A stretch of 64,000 bases of DNA from Agrostemma githago (taxonomy: Eukaryota; Streptophyta; Magnoliopsida; Caryophyllales; Caryophyllaceae), in contig OY288256.1 of NCBI GenBank assembly GCA_958450325.1, positions 45,030,953-45,094,952 of the forward strand, given 5' to 3'. The notes beneath the pieces were generated by a model. The model was not told the origin of the DNA and made no database searches. It saw nothing but the letters and a program-made list of their open reading frames with translations. Position 1 is the stretch's first letter; each line of letters opens with the position of its first letter. Below, piece by piece: positions 46,649 through 57,809 of this stretch. A program made the position numbers and the translations under genes.

Positions 46649-47498
46649 CGTTCGGGTGAAAGGTGGCCTGTCTGTAAGAACACCGCGTAATCAGCAACTA
46701 GCCCAAATCCTAGAACTAAAGTACATCTCGAGCAAGGGAAGAAAGGAAGCTAGGAAGGAAATGACTCGGAAAAGGACACTTAGACGGGTGACCTGTGAAA
46801 GGTGGGCCTCCTTTAGGATCTAGCCGTGTGGGTTGGGCCCTGTTCGAAAGGAGGTTCACGTGAGATATTCCCCAGACTTTTAGACTCGATTGTGTAGACG
46901 GGCCAACCCTTGTAGGAGTATGTCCTACGGAGGTGGGCCTTGCCTTAGTCAAATAAGGCGGACTGGGATAGGGAAGAAATCCGTGATATAAGATCGACGG
47001 AGTTTCGACGCTAGAAAATTTGACGACTCAAGACATGACCCAACACTGCTAAATACGGGAAGTCCTAAGAAAAGGAAGTTTGCAGAATTGAATTTTTGAA
47101 AGGCCCGAAAGAATCGGGGAGAACCGGCCCTTTTTCGAGAAAGAAAACGGAAAAGGTGGGCCGGGTGACGAGTTGAAAAGTTTCGAAAATATTTTCGAGT
47201 TTTAAAATGGGCATAATACCGGCTAAAAATAGGCTATTTTGAGTAAAATCGTAGATCCTAAATTCGGTATATGTCCCGGGTTTTGAAATTAGATATTTTG
47301 AAATGGATGCAATTTTGAAAAAAGACGGGTTTTTGAAAAACGACTTGTAAATCAGGTAGCACGTAGTCATGGAAGCAGTATAACGACGCTATGTATGCTA
47401 TAATTCTAAGTCTCGGTCAGTCTGTAAGGGTCTATACCAGTGTACACAGCCTATCGAGAATCGGGGCGGACTTCCTAAGTCGAGTTGAGCTTAGAACA
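46649..47498 (-). mobile_element. 5' leader of the Tat/Ogre-like element
   Basis: It is non-coding and homologous to 20700-22300 (GATCGACGGAGTTTCGACGCTA, CGGCTAAAAATAGGCTATTTTGAG). It is interrupted at GAACA (47494-47498) by the Athila-type element. PBS and 5' LTR are not found beyond that element. Confidence 0.65.
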
Positions 47499-48797
47499 TG
47501 ATGTGTCGTGTTTATATAACTTTATTCCCTCGATTCCGTTGTCTTTTCCGGTCGGAACGCGCTCTTTAGAGCCGTTTCTTCTAACATTTTGCTTTGAGTG
47601 AGTGTTTTTGTAGATTCTACACGATTTCAGGTTTTTATGTGCATTTACACTCATATCTGGTTAGAAGAACGATCCCGAGACAAAACCCGTGCTTCGAGAC
47701 GTTTAGGCGAAGAAGAAATGAGAAGTGTCGATTCGTTGGGCCCAGGAAAGCGGCCCAATGCTTGTTTTAGTAGTGTTGTGCGCGCCAGCCTGCATGTGGC
47801 AGGCGGCCTGCTGGCCGGCCGGCATGACACAAGGGCGTTTTTAGCTTCAATTTTTGGTGTGGCCGGCCGGCATGACACGCAGCTTATTTTCGCCTAATTT
47901 TGTATAACTAAGGGGGCTTGTATCATTTCTTATTTATCACTTTTGATACTTAGTTTTATTTTTACTTTAGAAGCTCGTGACTCTTAAGATTCTAGCACTC
48001 GGTTTTCACTCGGATTCGATTTCGGTAATCTCGTTTATGCAATTTTCAGTTTACGTTTCATCTTCATCGTAAATTATTTTAGTTCGTCGCAGTTTTCCTT
48101 GGTGGTAATTCATTGTTTACTTTGGTTCGCTAGATTCTAGTTCGTTGGTTATTAGATTTACTTGCTTCACCTTTTTATCATGAATTTCATGTATGCGATT
48201 TATTGTTTCGTAATCATCATGCGTAGCTAATTTTCTCGCTAGGGTCGAGGGGGATCGATGGATTATTATACGATTATGTCGCTTTGATACTAAATTTATA
48301 AATATGCTAGTACCACCTTCGCGTGTTTTGTTTGTCGATTAATTTGTTAAAGGCCACAACATTTTAATCTATTTGGGAAATTCTAGTTCTTGTGCGAAAG
48401 CCGAATTAGGATTAGATCACGCGCGATTTGGTAGGGAGTCTAATAAGTTGCGAGAGCCCGTTAGATTCTTCCTAGGTTGACACGATTCGAGAGAACGTGT
48501 TATAGCCGACTAGTATGTTTATGTGTTTATTATTATGGTCGCATAATTATTGAACATCTATCGTGAACCCGTGACCTTAGTTCTCATCTCATTATTAGAT
48601 TCGATTTTTATTATCGTTTTTAGGAGTTTCTTTTATTTATTCTCAATCAATTAACCGTTTGGAGCATTTTAGAATCGCCATAGCTAATTGACGAAAATTG
48701 ACTGTTTCCCTGTGGATTCGATACCTTGCTTGCCGCTATCTTCTAGTTAGTAGCATTAGGTTTATCTTGATTGGGTGAGACGACTTAACCCACATCA
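47499..48797 (+). mobile_element. left LTR of the Athila-type element
   Basis: It is 1.3 kb, with TTTATATAAC 11 bases from its start. About 47800-47880 holds GGCCGGCCGGCATGACAC twice, 53 bases apart. The sequence after 47760 has no counterpart in the truncated right LTR. Confidence 0.85.
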
Positions 48798-48801
48798 AAT
48801 T

Positions 48802-48817
48802 TGGCGCCGTTGCCGGG
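48802..48817 (+). other. primer binding site, tRNA-Asp type
   Basis: TGGCGCCGTTGCCGGG follows the LTR by four bases and matches the 3' end complement of tRNA-Asp, as in Athila elements. Confidence 0.85.
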
Positions 48818-49020
48818 TGGGGCGTACATCAGACCCCCAAACCCCATTTTCTCGTCATTTCTTCATTCATTCCTACCTCCCTCGCCTCTCTCTTCTCTCT
48901 CTCATCCCTCAAACCCCAATTTCCCCCATTTCCCAGCTCCACCATCTCCCTCGTTCACTATCACTCCTCAATTTTTCCCTATTTTTTTTCCCATAAACTG
49001 CTACTTTCAGCTGATTTGCA

Positions 49021-50593
49021 ATGCCTCCTCGGAACAAGCGCACCAGAAACGACCATGCTCAACCCGACATTGAGCCCGATCTAGTTTTTTCCGGTGTAAT
49101 TTTTACCACTATTGACCAAAAGGTACGGTTTCAAAATTTGAGAAAGCGGTCTATTGTTCCTACTCGTTTTATCGATCGTGATGTTATGCGAACTTTAGGC
49201 TTAGATTCTGCTTTGGAACTATTGTTAGGGTGTTGGTATGGGTACATTTTTTACGATGCGTCGTAATACGTATACCCAGCTTACGTTGGAATTTCTGAGT
49301 TCGTTTGAGGTACATAAGAATAGAAGGTCTGGTGATATTTCTGTTGAGTTCCGTTTACTGAATACTAGTTTTGCGCTGAGCCTGAAGCAATTTGGGAATT
49401 GTTTTGACCTTAAGGATTATGATGACCGTACACCACCCGAGTATGCTAATTTTAGGGTGGGAGATTTTTGGGATTGCATTGCTGATGCCCCGCATACTAC
49501 AGCGGGGCATATGAGTTCAAACAATATTCATAATCCTGTTATTAAGGTTTGGCAGAGGTTTATGGGATGGACGATTTTTGCTCGGAAGGAGCCACATAAT
49601 GTGCGCACCGAGGAGGTGTCTATTTTAGGCTCGTATTTGCGGCGTAAGCCGAAGGTGTGGCATATTAATATTGCCTATCACCTCGTCCTTCAGTTTAGGA
49701 GAATAGCTACGGCCGTTGCCGATGTTCCTATTTATATAGGCGGGTTAGTCACGCAATTAGCTGTTCGGTTGACCGCTTTTAACGAAGCGGATCATGAACC
49801 AGTCCCGGGCGAGATTACCCTTAGCCTACGTTATTTGGCTTCTCTTAACTGGATTTCTTCTAGGCATCAGAATCGTTGGGCTTGGCTTATTCATGAGCAG
49901 GCGACTATTATTTTGCAAGCCGGGTCGATTTTATCACTTGAGGCTGATCAGCCTAATTATTTCTTACCCGTCGCTGCCCCTAGCTCTCTTCCCTCGTCGC
50001 ATGCTGTTACCTATACTCGTCGCCCGACGAGCGAGCCTAGTACTTCTCAGCCCGTCTCTGAGCCCGGTCCATCTCAGCCTGCATCTGAGTCTACCACCAC
50101 TACTGCTTTTGAGCAGCCTCCTCCACCACCTCAGTATACTCCTCTCCATCCCGATCTGATTTCTTGGATGGAGCGCATGGAGTTGAGTGCCGGTTCGTCC
50201 CGTTCTGATTTTGATACTTTTCGCACGGAGACTCGTGCCGACACCGCTGCTACTCACGCTCGCCTAGACAGGTTATATGCTGATCAGTGTCTCGGGATGT
50301 ATCCCGTTTATGATGACTATGCTAGACGTGCGGCTGTGCCACCACAGGGCCCTTACCCCTCGTACTTTTCGTGGCCCGTGGGTGGTTGTACTGATCCTTC
50401 GATTCATGGCGGCTTTCATCTTCACACTGACTATTTCAGCGTCCCAACGGGCCCTGCTTTTGGAGCCGCTAGTGATTATCAGGGAGGTGGCTGGTATACG
50501 GGTGGTGGATCTGGCTTCGGGACTGCTACAGATGATGATATGGAGGATGATGATTTCGGTGATGACGATGATTTCGGTGATGATGATCAGTAG
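49021..50593 (+). pseudogene. ATHILA ORF-1-like protein, frameshifted
   Basis: ATG 49021 opens with MPPRNKRTRNDHAQPDIEPD. The first frame runs to 49266 and the second begins by 49238, so one frameshift lies near 49230-49265. The second frame has YTQLTLEFLSSFEV, KQFGNCFDL, NPVIKVWQRFMGWTIFARKE and SILGSYLRRKPKVWHINIAYHL, the pattern of the Arabidopsis retrotransposon ORF-1 (ATHILA) family. The end is Pro/Ser-rich, then Tyr/Gly-rich and finally an acidic DDDDFGDDD tail. In Athila elements this protein occupies the gag position. With no pol here, it is the only product the element could supply. Confidence 0.75.
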
Positions 50594-52108
50594 CGGATTG
50601 CTGATTCCGCTACCTCTCCGTGTATATATTTGGTATGTCTTTTCTCTATCCTCAGTTTTTATTTGTGCCCCCACCAATTTTGAGTCTGTATGATATGGAC
50701 ATTGAGGACAATGTCGAGTCTAGCGTGGGGGAGTTTTTAGTATTTTTAGTTTTATTTCCTTGAGTCTTAGCGTCTGTCTATGATACCGATTATGCAGCAA
50801 TGATGATAATTTGCGCTCTTTAGGCTACCTACTCATTCTTAATTGGCATTCATCTGACCTTTGTTATGTGGAATAATAATTAATCGATAAGTATGCAACC
50901 AACTGAGCTATAATTTGTGATACCCATTTAGATCGACCTTGCATTTAGGCTTTAGCTACAAAATTGGTGAGATTTAGAGCCTCCTGTAGCCAGTACATTC
51001 ATACCTGGCTATCACTTAGGTTGTGTGTGTAGCTCTCCTCGTGGAATATGTTATGTCAATACGCATAAGTATGGTGTTTTCCCCTTTATTTTGACTAACT
51101 TGCCTAGTGATCATTTTTGGGACTTTTTCATTTTTCATCTATTTCTATCCATTTTCTCCTTGGCTATTATATAAAGAATTCACAAAATGAACTACAAAAT
51201 CAAATTTGCCTACCTAGCCAAGCTTGATGAAGTAGGTCACCTAGTGCGTTCTATGCTCGTTATTGTGCGATTATGGAGATTTTCGATGGATGTTTGGATG
51301 TGGTTGAATCTGTTTCAAGGGAGTATGTAGATTCTGTTCGGGTCAATTTGAGTCATTGTTTATATTTGCTTCTAATTTCATCAAGCTTTGAAAAAATCGA
51401 AAAAATCAAAAATGAGAAAAAATGAGAAAAGAATCAAAAAGAAAAAAAATCGAAAAAAGAATCGAAAAAAAAACAAACAAAAAAAAATATATGTTATTCT
51501 CGTTACTTTTATTTTCCGTTTACTTGATGAAATTTGAGCGCCCTCGTTTGATCCCGGACTCATTCTCGTTGGTTGGTGATTTGTATGTTTTGTTTATGGA
51601 AGCGGAAGAATTTTTGAGTTGAGCATTATCGCGCTAGTTAGTTCACTAGCTTGGCTTTAACCTCACATGACCATATCGATTTCCACCTTCTACCTTGTTA
51701 TCACCATCCTTGCCTCCCTTTGTGATCTTAGCATGTTTTGTAAAAATTTAGAGGTTGATACCATACTAGATGCGGGCATATTTCCATGAGTTGGAGTAGT
51801 TGAGCATTTCACATATATATTTCACATATACACACTTTTCCTAATTGAGCGATGAGTGCCTCCGTAAGTAGCCTATGTAAGGGTTTTGGTTGAAAATGTG
51901 GTTTCTACATATTATGCTTGGTAAAGTTGTGAATTTGTTGATGGATTATTTTTCCTATTTCCCGTCTTGGAATCCGTTTCTTAGACTTGGTTCGATGTTC
52001 GCTGTGACGGACTTGAGTATTTGGTTGCCTATTTTTTGCCTTGAGCTGTTTCGGTATTATATTAGTTATTTTCTTACGGGTCTTGCTTGAGGACAAGCAA
52101 GGGTTCGG
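50594..52108 (+). other. non-coding 3' interior of the Athila-type element
   Basis: There are no enzyme motifs. AGCGTGGGGGAG near 50720 parallels the GTGTGGGGGAG of the 24885 family. An A-rich tract at 51390-51490 reads as poly-Lys, again like that family. Confidence 0.6.
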
Positions 52109-52120
52109 TTCGGGGGAGTT

Positions 52121-52383
52121 TGATGTGTCGTGTTTATATAACTTTATTCCCTCGATTCCGTTGTCTTTTCCGGTCGGAACGCGCTCTTTAGAGCCGTTTC
52201 TTCTAACATTTTGCTTTGAGTGAGTGTTTTTGTAGATTCTACACGATTTCAGGTTTTTATGTGCATTTACACTCATATCTGGTTAGAAGAACGATCCCGA
52301 GACAAAACCCGTGCTTCGAGACGTTTAGGCGAAGAAGAAATGAGAAGTGTCGATTCGTTGGGCCCAGGAAAGCGGCCCAATGC
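52121..52383 (+). mobile_element. right LTR of the Athila-type element, truncated to 263 bases
   Basis: It is almost identical to 47499-47761 and then stops abruptly; the next bases (CACTGTAATC) are unrelated. A deletion that also removed the 5' end of the Tat element is the simplest reading. Confidence 0.85.
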
Positions 52384-52799
52384 CACTGTAATCTTCTCTT
52401 CAGAATTTCTTGCCCTTCTTGAAACATATTTTAACCCTCTAGTCGGCGCACGCCTTTTTTGATTAGGAAACAAGCTTTGAAGCTCTGCTTGATTAATCCT
52501 TCATTGCTCCCGATATGTTACCTTACGGTGCTCATCTGCTTGAGAAATGGTGTTCTGCCCAAATGCCATCTTTCTTTTTTGCTGCATGAAGGAAGTTGTA
52601 GAAGGTATGTAATGCACAAATCATCCAACACTATCAGAACAACACGATCAGAAATATATAATGCAGTCAGAAATATATAATGCACCATCGGTCCAATCCT
52701 ACCACATAAAAAAGAATTATAGAGCAAGGCAAGTAAAATGTTCTTATCTAAAAAAAATTCAAATGAAGAAAAAAATTGGCTGCTAAGTAATTATAGTGC

Positions 52800-53140
52800 A
52801 TCTTATGTTACGTAGCTGATTCATCCGAACAGTCACTTTCATACTCTGCATCTTCCAGATTTGTGTCAAGTTCAGGCAAGCTAGAATCTGTGTCTGAAAA
52901 CTCATCATTCTAATCTTCATCCTCGTCTTCAGCTTCATCCTCCTCTTCTTCGAATTTGTCGTCAACGATGAAACCATCTTCCGTTATATCCCCGACATCC
53001 ACGAGATTTGCTTCAACGTCATTTCTAACTATTTTGGGTTTTCCGAGTTCTTTGACGTCTCTTAGTGCGGAATCTAAAACCATTGATGACATAACCTTCA
53101 TATGTGACGACAGTTTTCATAGGCCCCTGCCCTAAACATT
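52800..53140 (-). pseudogene. TNP2-type transposase end (DUF4216 fragment and acidic tail)
   Basis: From about 53125 one minus-strand frame reads GYVINGFRF and RKTQNS, a motif that precedes DUF4216 in TNP2-type proteins. Another frame continues (VGDITEDGFIVDD) into an acidic tail of Glu/Asp with an in-frame TAG near 52911-52913, and ends SDCSDESAT at about 52812. It is a frameshifted, shortened relic of the same gene type as at 7578-11240 but from another CACTA family. Confidence 0.45.
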
Positions 53141-53479
53141 TTAATTCTATACATATGATAAAAATCTATACTCCGTATATCTATCAAATCCTTTCGAGTT
53201 TTCACTATTCAACTGTTTCACGAATGCCTTCCAGGTTACCATAATTTTCAACATTTAGGATGTACTCCGTAGAATATCAGTATTTTTCTAATTACACTGA
53301 AACAATTATGCCTATTTTTTAGGTTTAGTTCCGAATTCCGACTTAAATCATATAATTTCTGTATTTTGGAAGGTATTTTTGAGACGGAAAGAGTATACTC
53401 GACTGTGCAATGTCAGCTAATAGGCTAATCAAATGCTCACTAAATTACATCGATTTACACGAACTCGCTAAGCTCGAAT

Positions 53480-53970
53480 CGATTTCATAAATTGAACAGA
53501 GAAACAAAACCTAATTCGATATACGAACTAAGCACAAAATCGCATCAAAATCAGCATACGAGACACAATCACAATATCGATTCCGCAAATTGAACAGATA
53601 AATAAAACCTAATTCCACATACGAACTAAGCACAAAATCACATCAAAATCAGCATACGAAACACAATCACAATATCGATTTCACAAATTGAACAGAGAAA
53701 TAAAACCTAATTGATATTCGAACTAGGCACAAAATCATATCAAAATCAGCATACAAAACACAATCACAAATTCACAATATCAATTTCGCAAATTGAATAG
53801 AGAAGTAAAACCTAATTGACATACGAACTAAGCACAAAATCGGATCAAAATCAGCATACGAATCACAATCACAATATCGATTTCGCAAATTGAACTGAGT
53901 AACAAAACCTAATTCTACATACGAACTAATCACAAAATCGTATCGAAATCAGCATAAATTACAATTAAAA
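53480..53970. repeat. 98-base minisatellite, five units
   Basis: Units start at 53480, 53578, 53676, 53781 and 53878 (spacing 98, 98, 105, 97). Each begins CGATTTCGCAAATTGAA or close, contains AAAACCTAATT and CGAACTAAGCACAAAATC, and ends CACAATCACAATAT. Units are about 85-95 percent alike by eye. It lies in the probable intron of the CACTA remnant. Confidence 0.85.
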
Positions 53971-54746
53971 TCACAATCAAATTGAAATTGAAACTGAAAT
54001 TGAGAGAGAAAGAGGAATACACCGAGAGAGTAAGAGAGAGCGGAGCGTATGTGAAAAAATCTATACTCCGTATTATTATCCATTTGCTTCCTCTGCCATA
54101 TACTCCCCAACAATCAAAAATCAATGAGAATCAGACATATTTTGGCTGACAAGTTCTTAATATCAGGATTACTCGTTAATTAGCATAAGGAATCAGGCGT
54201 ATTTGAGAACAAATAATCAAGAACTGAGCAAATCACTCATTCAACTCATAAAATCCCAAAAAAAAACCTAATTCTTGAATCAGAGTAAATCGGAGTAATA
54301 TAAACCCTAACCTGGGAAAATTGTAGCGGTGGCAACCTGGTAAATATGTGCAGACTGCTCGTGTTTGATGGATTTTGTAAAAACCTAACGATTTCTTTTC
54401 CGTGGATTTCCAGTTCGAGGATGAATTTTTGGTGCCTAATGGTTGAGGAGTTCTGCGCCTTTTTGTTTTAGGGTAAAGAATAATTTGTTTTGCGCCTTTT
54501 TTTTTGTCATGTAAGGGCGACGATATAAGTTGATGTTGTCTAAGTTTCATTAGGTACGTGCTACGAATAAAAGTACTTGTTGCCCAAATGGTAGTTGGGC
54601 AACGAAATATTTTTTTGTCATACAATGTTTAATGAAGGGCAACGAAAACATGTTTGTTGTCGATACTAATATAATTGTGCAACGACAATTTATTTTGTTG
54701 TCCTTACTTGTCCATTTTGTCGCCCAAAACCGTTTTTCTTGTAGTG

Positions 54747-55235
54747 GTCTTGTGGTAGGAAACATTTTAGGCTACGAAATGTTCCGTAGGAAAATTTGTA
54801 GCTCCAAAAAATTAGTTTCATGAACGATTTAACTGATGTTAACGCATAAATTAAAAGTCTTTTTTTCCTCACATACTGTTTATCTGTTTATATTCGTCCG
54901 TATTTTACGGAACATGAAGTGACCGAACTCGAAATACGAATGAAATACCCCTATTAAATTTTTGTCCTTGTGTGTGTATATCAGTTAGTATCCTCGAAAT
55001 ATTCACGTTATTTTATTTATTATTACATGATATTGAGTCGTTTATTTTATTCACTTCTACCACATGAAGACATGTCAAGCGGATCGAGTCATATGGGTCG
55101 GGACAAATACGGGTCACGGGTCTTGTTTAGTTTTGAAGTTTGGTTACAAATCTTTATATTGTGTTTTTTTCAGGAAAGATTTGTGTCCCGAAAAGCACAA
55201 GCGATTGTGGAAGAGTGTGAATTTGATGAAGATGA
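54747..55235 (+). mobile_element. part of a CACTA family with CCGTAGGAA subterminal repeats
   Basis: Directly right of the 54746 terminus are GTAGGAAACATTTT, GCTACGAAATG and TTCCGTAGGAAAAT, the same motif as in the family ending at 61773. A coding-like block after a TTTTTTTCAG acceptor (about 55175-55235: ERFVSRKAQAIVEECEFDED) could be a transposase exon. It is cut by another CACTA start at 55236. Confidence 0.4.
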
Positions 55236-55560
55236 CACTAGTACAAAAAAAACCTATCGCGTCGCTTTAATTAAGTCAGTTGTAAACACAAACGACGCAA
55301 AAAACAGTTTCACGTCGGTTTTCTGTTGAAATCAACGCATTTAAGACTACCTTTTGCATCAGTTATTATTAAAAGTGACGTATTTGGTCAAATACATCGG
55401 TTTGAAGTATAATTGACGCAAAAAAGTCATCTTAGATGGATCGTTTAAAAAAGCCCACTCATGCAAAAATTTTACTTGCGTTGTTTCGGGTTAGAGCCGA
55501 CGTAATTAAAGCGACGCAATAGGGGCTTAGTATAAATTTTAGTATAACTTTTCTTTAAAT
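55236..55560 (+). mobile_element. 5' end of a further CACTA family
   Basis: CACTAGTACAAAAAAAACC at 55236 is a CACTA left terminus, followed by subterminal GCGTCG/CGACGCA/GACGCAA repeats to about 55520. The matching right end (TTTGTACTAGTG) was not found in the window, so it is truncated or interrupted. Confidence 0.55.
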
Positions 55561-57340
55561 ACATTATTTGTGATGGACAATAATTTCATAAATATAAATA
55601 AGGAATAAATTTTCATTTAATATATACATTATTTTTGATACATAAAAATTTCATAAATAATAAGAAAGGATATTTTTTTAATACTTTCATAAATTAAATT
55701 TTATTTAACTTTTATTCCATTTACGATTTAATTCGTAAATCTTAAAATTATTATAAAACAAATTTATCTTTTAATCGTTTCAAACTCTTAAAATTCTATT
55801 TGTCTCGAAAACTCTTATTATATTTTATTTATGTTTCGATCTATTTATTCATTTAATTCTTATTCGATTTTTATTTCGACGATTTGAATTCTAAATTCTT
55901 TCTATTTAAGCTCAAATTTCTATTTCAACTCGAAACTCCTCAAAACATTTATTATTTTCCTAGAGAAATCAATTTAATTCATTATCGTTGTACATTCGTT
56001 AATTTTCTCTAGAAGCGTTATTTTAATCGTAAATGTTTATGTTATTATCGAGATTCACCCTATTTTTTCCTTTCAGACTAATTAATTATTTTTCCTAATT
56101 TATTTTAACTCCAATATTTATTTTGGCCTCGATATTTTTTTTCACATTATTGTATTTGACCGATTTGTAATTTTTTCGAACTCGATCTTATTTCTCTTTT
56201 ACTCGAACCCGTCTTATAGTCAATTGAACTAGGACCCATTAAGATTCTAACCTAAAGGATACCCCATTTCTGTTTGTGAATCTGCTGCTCCCAACTTCTT
56301 CATCGTTCCCCTTCATCTCCTTCAATCCCTTCTCCGTCTTTCTCTTGCAAGCCTTCTTATCCGACCACCATCTTCATCCGCCTGTCCTTGTTGCAATAAT
56401 CCCTTGCTTTACTTCGTCCGCCTGTCCTTGCAGCGTGGGTAATTTACTTCTCCTTCATTTCTTCTTTTTTCTTCGGTTATTTTTGTTGCTGTCGCTCTTT
56501 GTCTTTTCCTATTCACGTCTTCTTTCCTTCTCCTACCCTTTAGTTCTGTTTTGCCCCCTTTTTTGCGCTGTATGATGTTTCATCGTTGCTTTGTTGTTGT
56601 CTCTTCACAGTTGCTGTCATTGTCGTCTCCTACTCCTATTGATTCATGGTATTGTTGTGGTTCTCTATGCTTGTTCCTGCTTTTCTTTATTTCGTCATTT
56701 CCATTGTTCACTACAACCTGCCTGTACTACTGATTTCATTGCTTTGATGTCACTGTTGTTGCGTTTCTGTTCAGTTGATGCTTCTAATGTCATTTCATTC
56801 TCCTACTGCTGCTGATGTTTCGTTGTGGGCACTTGTTATTGTCGCTGTTGCTGGTGTGCTTCTCATCGCTACAGTTTTGTATTGTTCTACTGTACTGCTA
56901 TCATTGTTATCGATTTCATGCCTTGTTTGTTCCTGTTGCGTTGCTACTGCTTTTGTTCCTTTGTTTTGTTCTTCTTTTCTCCTTCGTTCTGGCTTGCTGC
57001 TGCTACCTTATTGGTTTGGTTCATAGTTGATGTCGTGTTTGCTGTTGCTTTGCCATCCTACTGCTGCTGTTAGTGTCTTATTGCCCCTCTTCTCGTTCTT
57101 CTTCATCTTGTATTTGTGTCGGAATGAAGTTTTGTTGCCGTTGTTTGTTGTTCCTGATGTTGTTGTTCACTATTTCTTCTGATGTCGTCGCTCCTTTCGT
57201 ATCCCGGTTTCGTTCGTATTTAGCTCTTATTTTCGTTCCTGATTGATTTCGCTACTAATATTCTCGTCTTGTGGCTGCTGTTTATTGTGCCCCTATTCTT
57301 TGATCATCTTTTAATCTCTTTCTTCGAATCGTGTTTCCGT
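55561..57340 (+). repeat. LTR-like repeat copy A with pyrimidine-rich module
   Basis: About 55690-56270 is homologous to the insertion at 45529 (TTTACGATTTAATTCG, TCGTTTCAAACTCTTAAAATT, TTTGTCTCGAAAACTC). It is followed by a T/C/G-rich module (56270-57300) with TGCTGCTG, TTGTTGCTG and CTTCTTTT words. No protein family is recognisable in the long Leu/Cys/Phe frames. Probably one LTR plus leader of an unclassified retroelement. Confidence 0.45.
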
Positions 57341-57809
57341 GTTTTATTCATTTATTCATGAACTTTTTAGTTATTTTTTGTTTTTGTTTCGATCTATTTA
57401 TTCATTTAATTCTTATCGAAATTCTGTTACGATGATTTGATTTCTAAATTCTTTCTATTTAAGCTCGAATTTATATTTTCAACTCGTAGTATACTTGATT
57501 AAGCTTCGTCAAAACATTTTCTAATTTTTTTTTTCGAGAAATCAATTTTCTTCATTCTCGTCGAAGATTCATTAATTTTCTTGATAAGCACTATTTTAAT
57601 CTCGAAATACTTATAATATATTTGCTCGATCTAATTATGTATTCTTCCAAACTTTCTTCTCGTCTTGAATACTTATTTTGGCCTCAAGAAATACTTTATT
57701 TCCACTTTATTTTGATGATCCAAGTACTTTTAGGCTAACAAGATTTTAGTTCGATTACTTTTTTGAACCGATTTTCGACTCGATATCAATTGTGACCCAC
57801 CTAACACTT
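57341..57809 (+). repeat. LTR-like repeat copy B, left part
   Basis: GTTTCGATCTATTTATTCATTTAATTC recurs here as in copy A, with ATTCTTTCTATTTAAGCTCG and TCGAGAAATCAATTT. The copy is interrupted by a LINE and continues at 59282. Confidence 0.5.

Larger units (their letters stand above)
24543..47498 (-). mobile_element. Tat/Ogre-like Ty3/gypsy retrotransposon, minus strand, heavily nested
   Basis: From right to left on the minus strand: 5' leader (47498 to about 46700), gag remnant (46648-46349), pol (45522-41347), a spacer with GGATACGTAGGCAACCCC, an ORF on the opposite strand (37637-40984), 3' UTR, PPT (34691-34678) and 3' LTR (34677-24543). Pol domain order, the extra ORF between pol and 3' LTR, long LTRs and the leader match the Tat lineage. 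At least five insertions interrupt it (24885-32662, 34885-37186, 38029-39646, about 45529-46390, 47499-52383). Its own 5' LTR is missing, lost at or beyond the truncated element on its right. Confidence 0.78.
47499..52383 (+). mobile_element. Athila-type non-autonomous LTR retrotransposon, right end truncated
   Basis: The left LTR (47499-48797) starts TGATGTGTCGTG and ends CACATCA. The PBS is TGGCGCCGTTGCCGGG at 48802. One ORF of the ATHILA ORF-1 family and a PPT-like TTCGGGGGAG (about 52109-52118) precede a right LTR that begins at 52121 and matches the left one for 263 bases before stopping at 52383. No gag-pol genes fit in the interior (3.3 kb). The left target site is GAACA; the right one is lost. 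Confidence 0.85.
52384..54746 (-). mobile_element. CACTA element remnant, minus orientation
   Basis: The right end at 54746 reads TTTTTCTTGTAGTG, i.e. CACTACAAGAAAAAC on the minus strand. Subterminal repeats GGGCAACGA and TTGTTGCCC follow it to about 54560. Further in are a leader-like stretch, a minisatellite-bearing AT-rich part (probably intronic) and a TNP2 end piece. No left CACTA terminus is certain; CACTG at 52384 is not a convincing match. Most of the transposase is deleted. Confidence 0.6.

Noticed and set aside
52384..52388. CACTG as left end of the CACTA remnant ending at 54746
   Set aside because: The next bases do not match the right terminus (CACTACAAGAAAAAC) and flanking triplets (TGC and GTC) do not agree.
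53165..53400. Possible Stowaway-type MITE (TACTCCGTATA ... GACGGAAAGAGTATA)
   Set aside because: Terminal match is short and imperfect; could not be separated from the AT-rich background.
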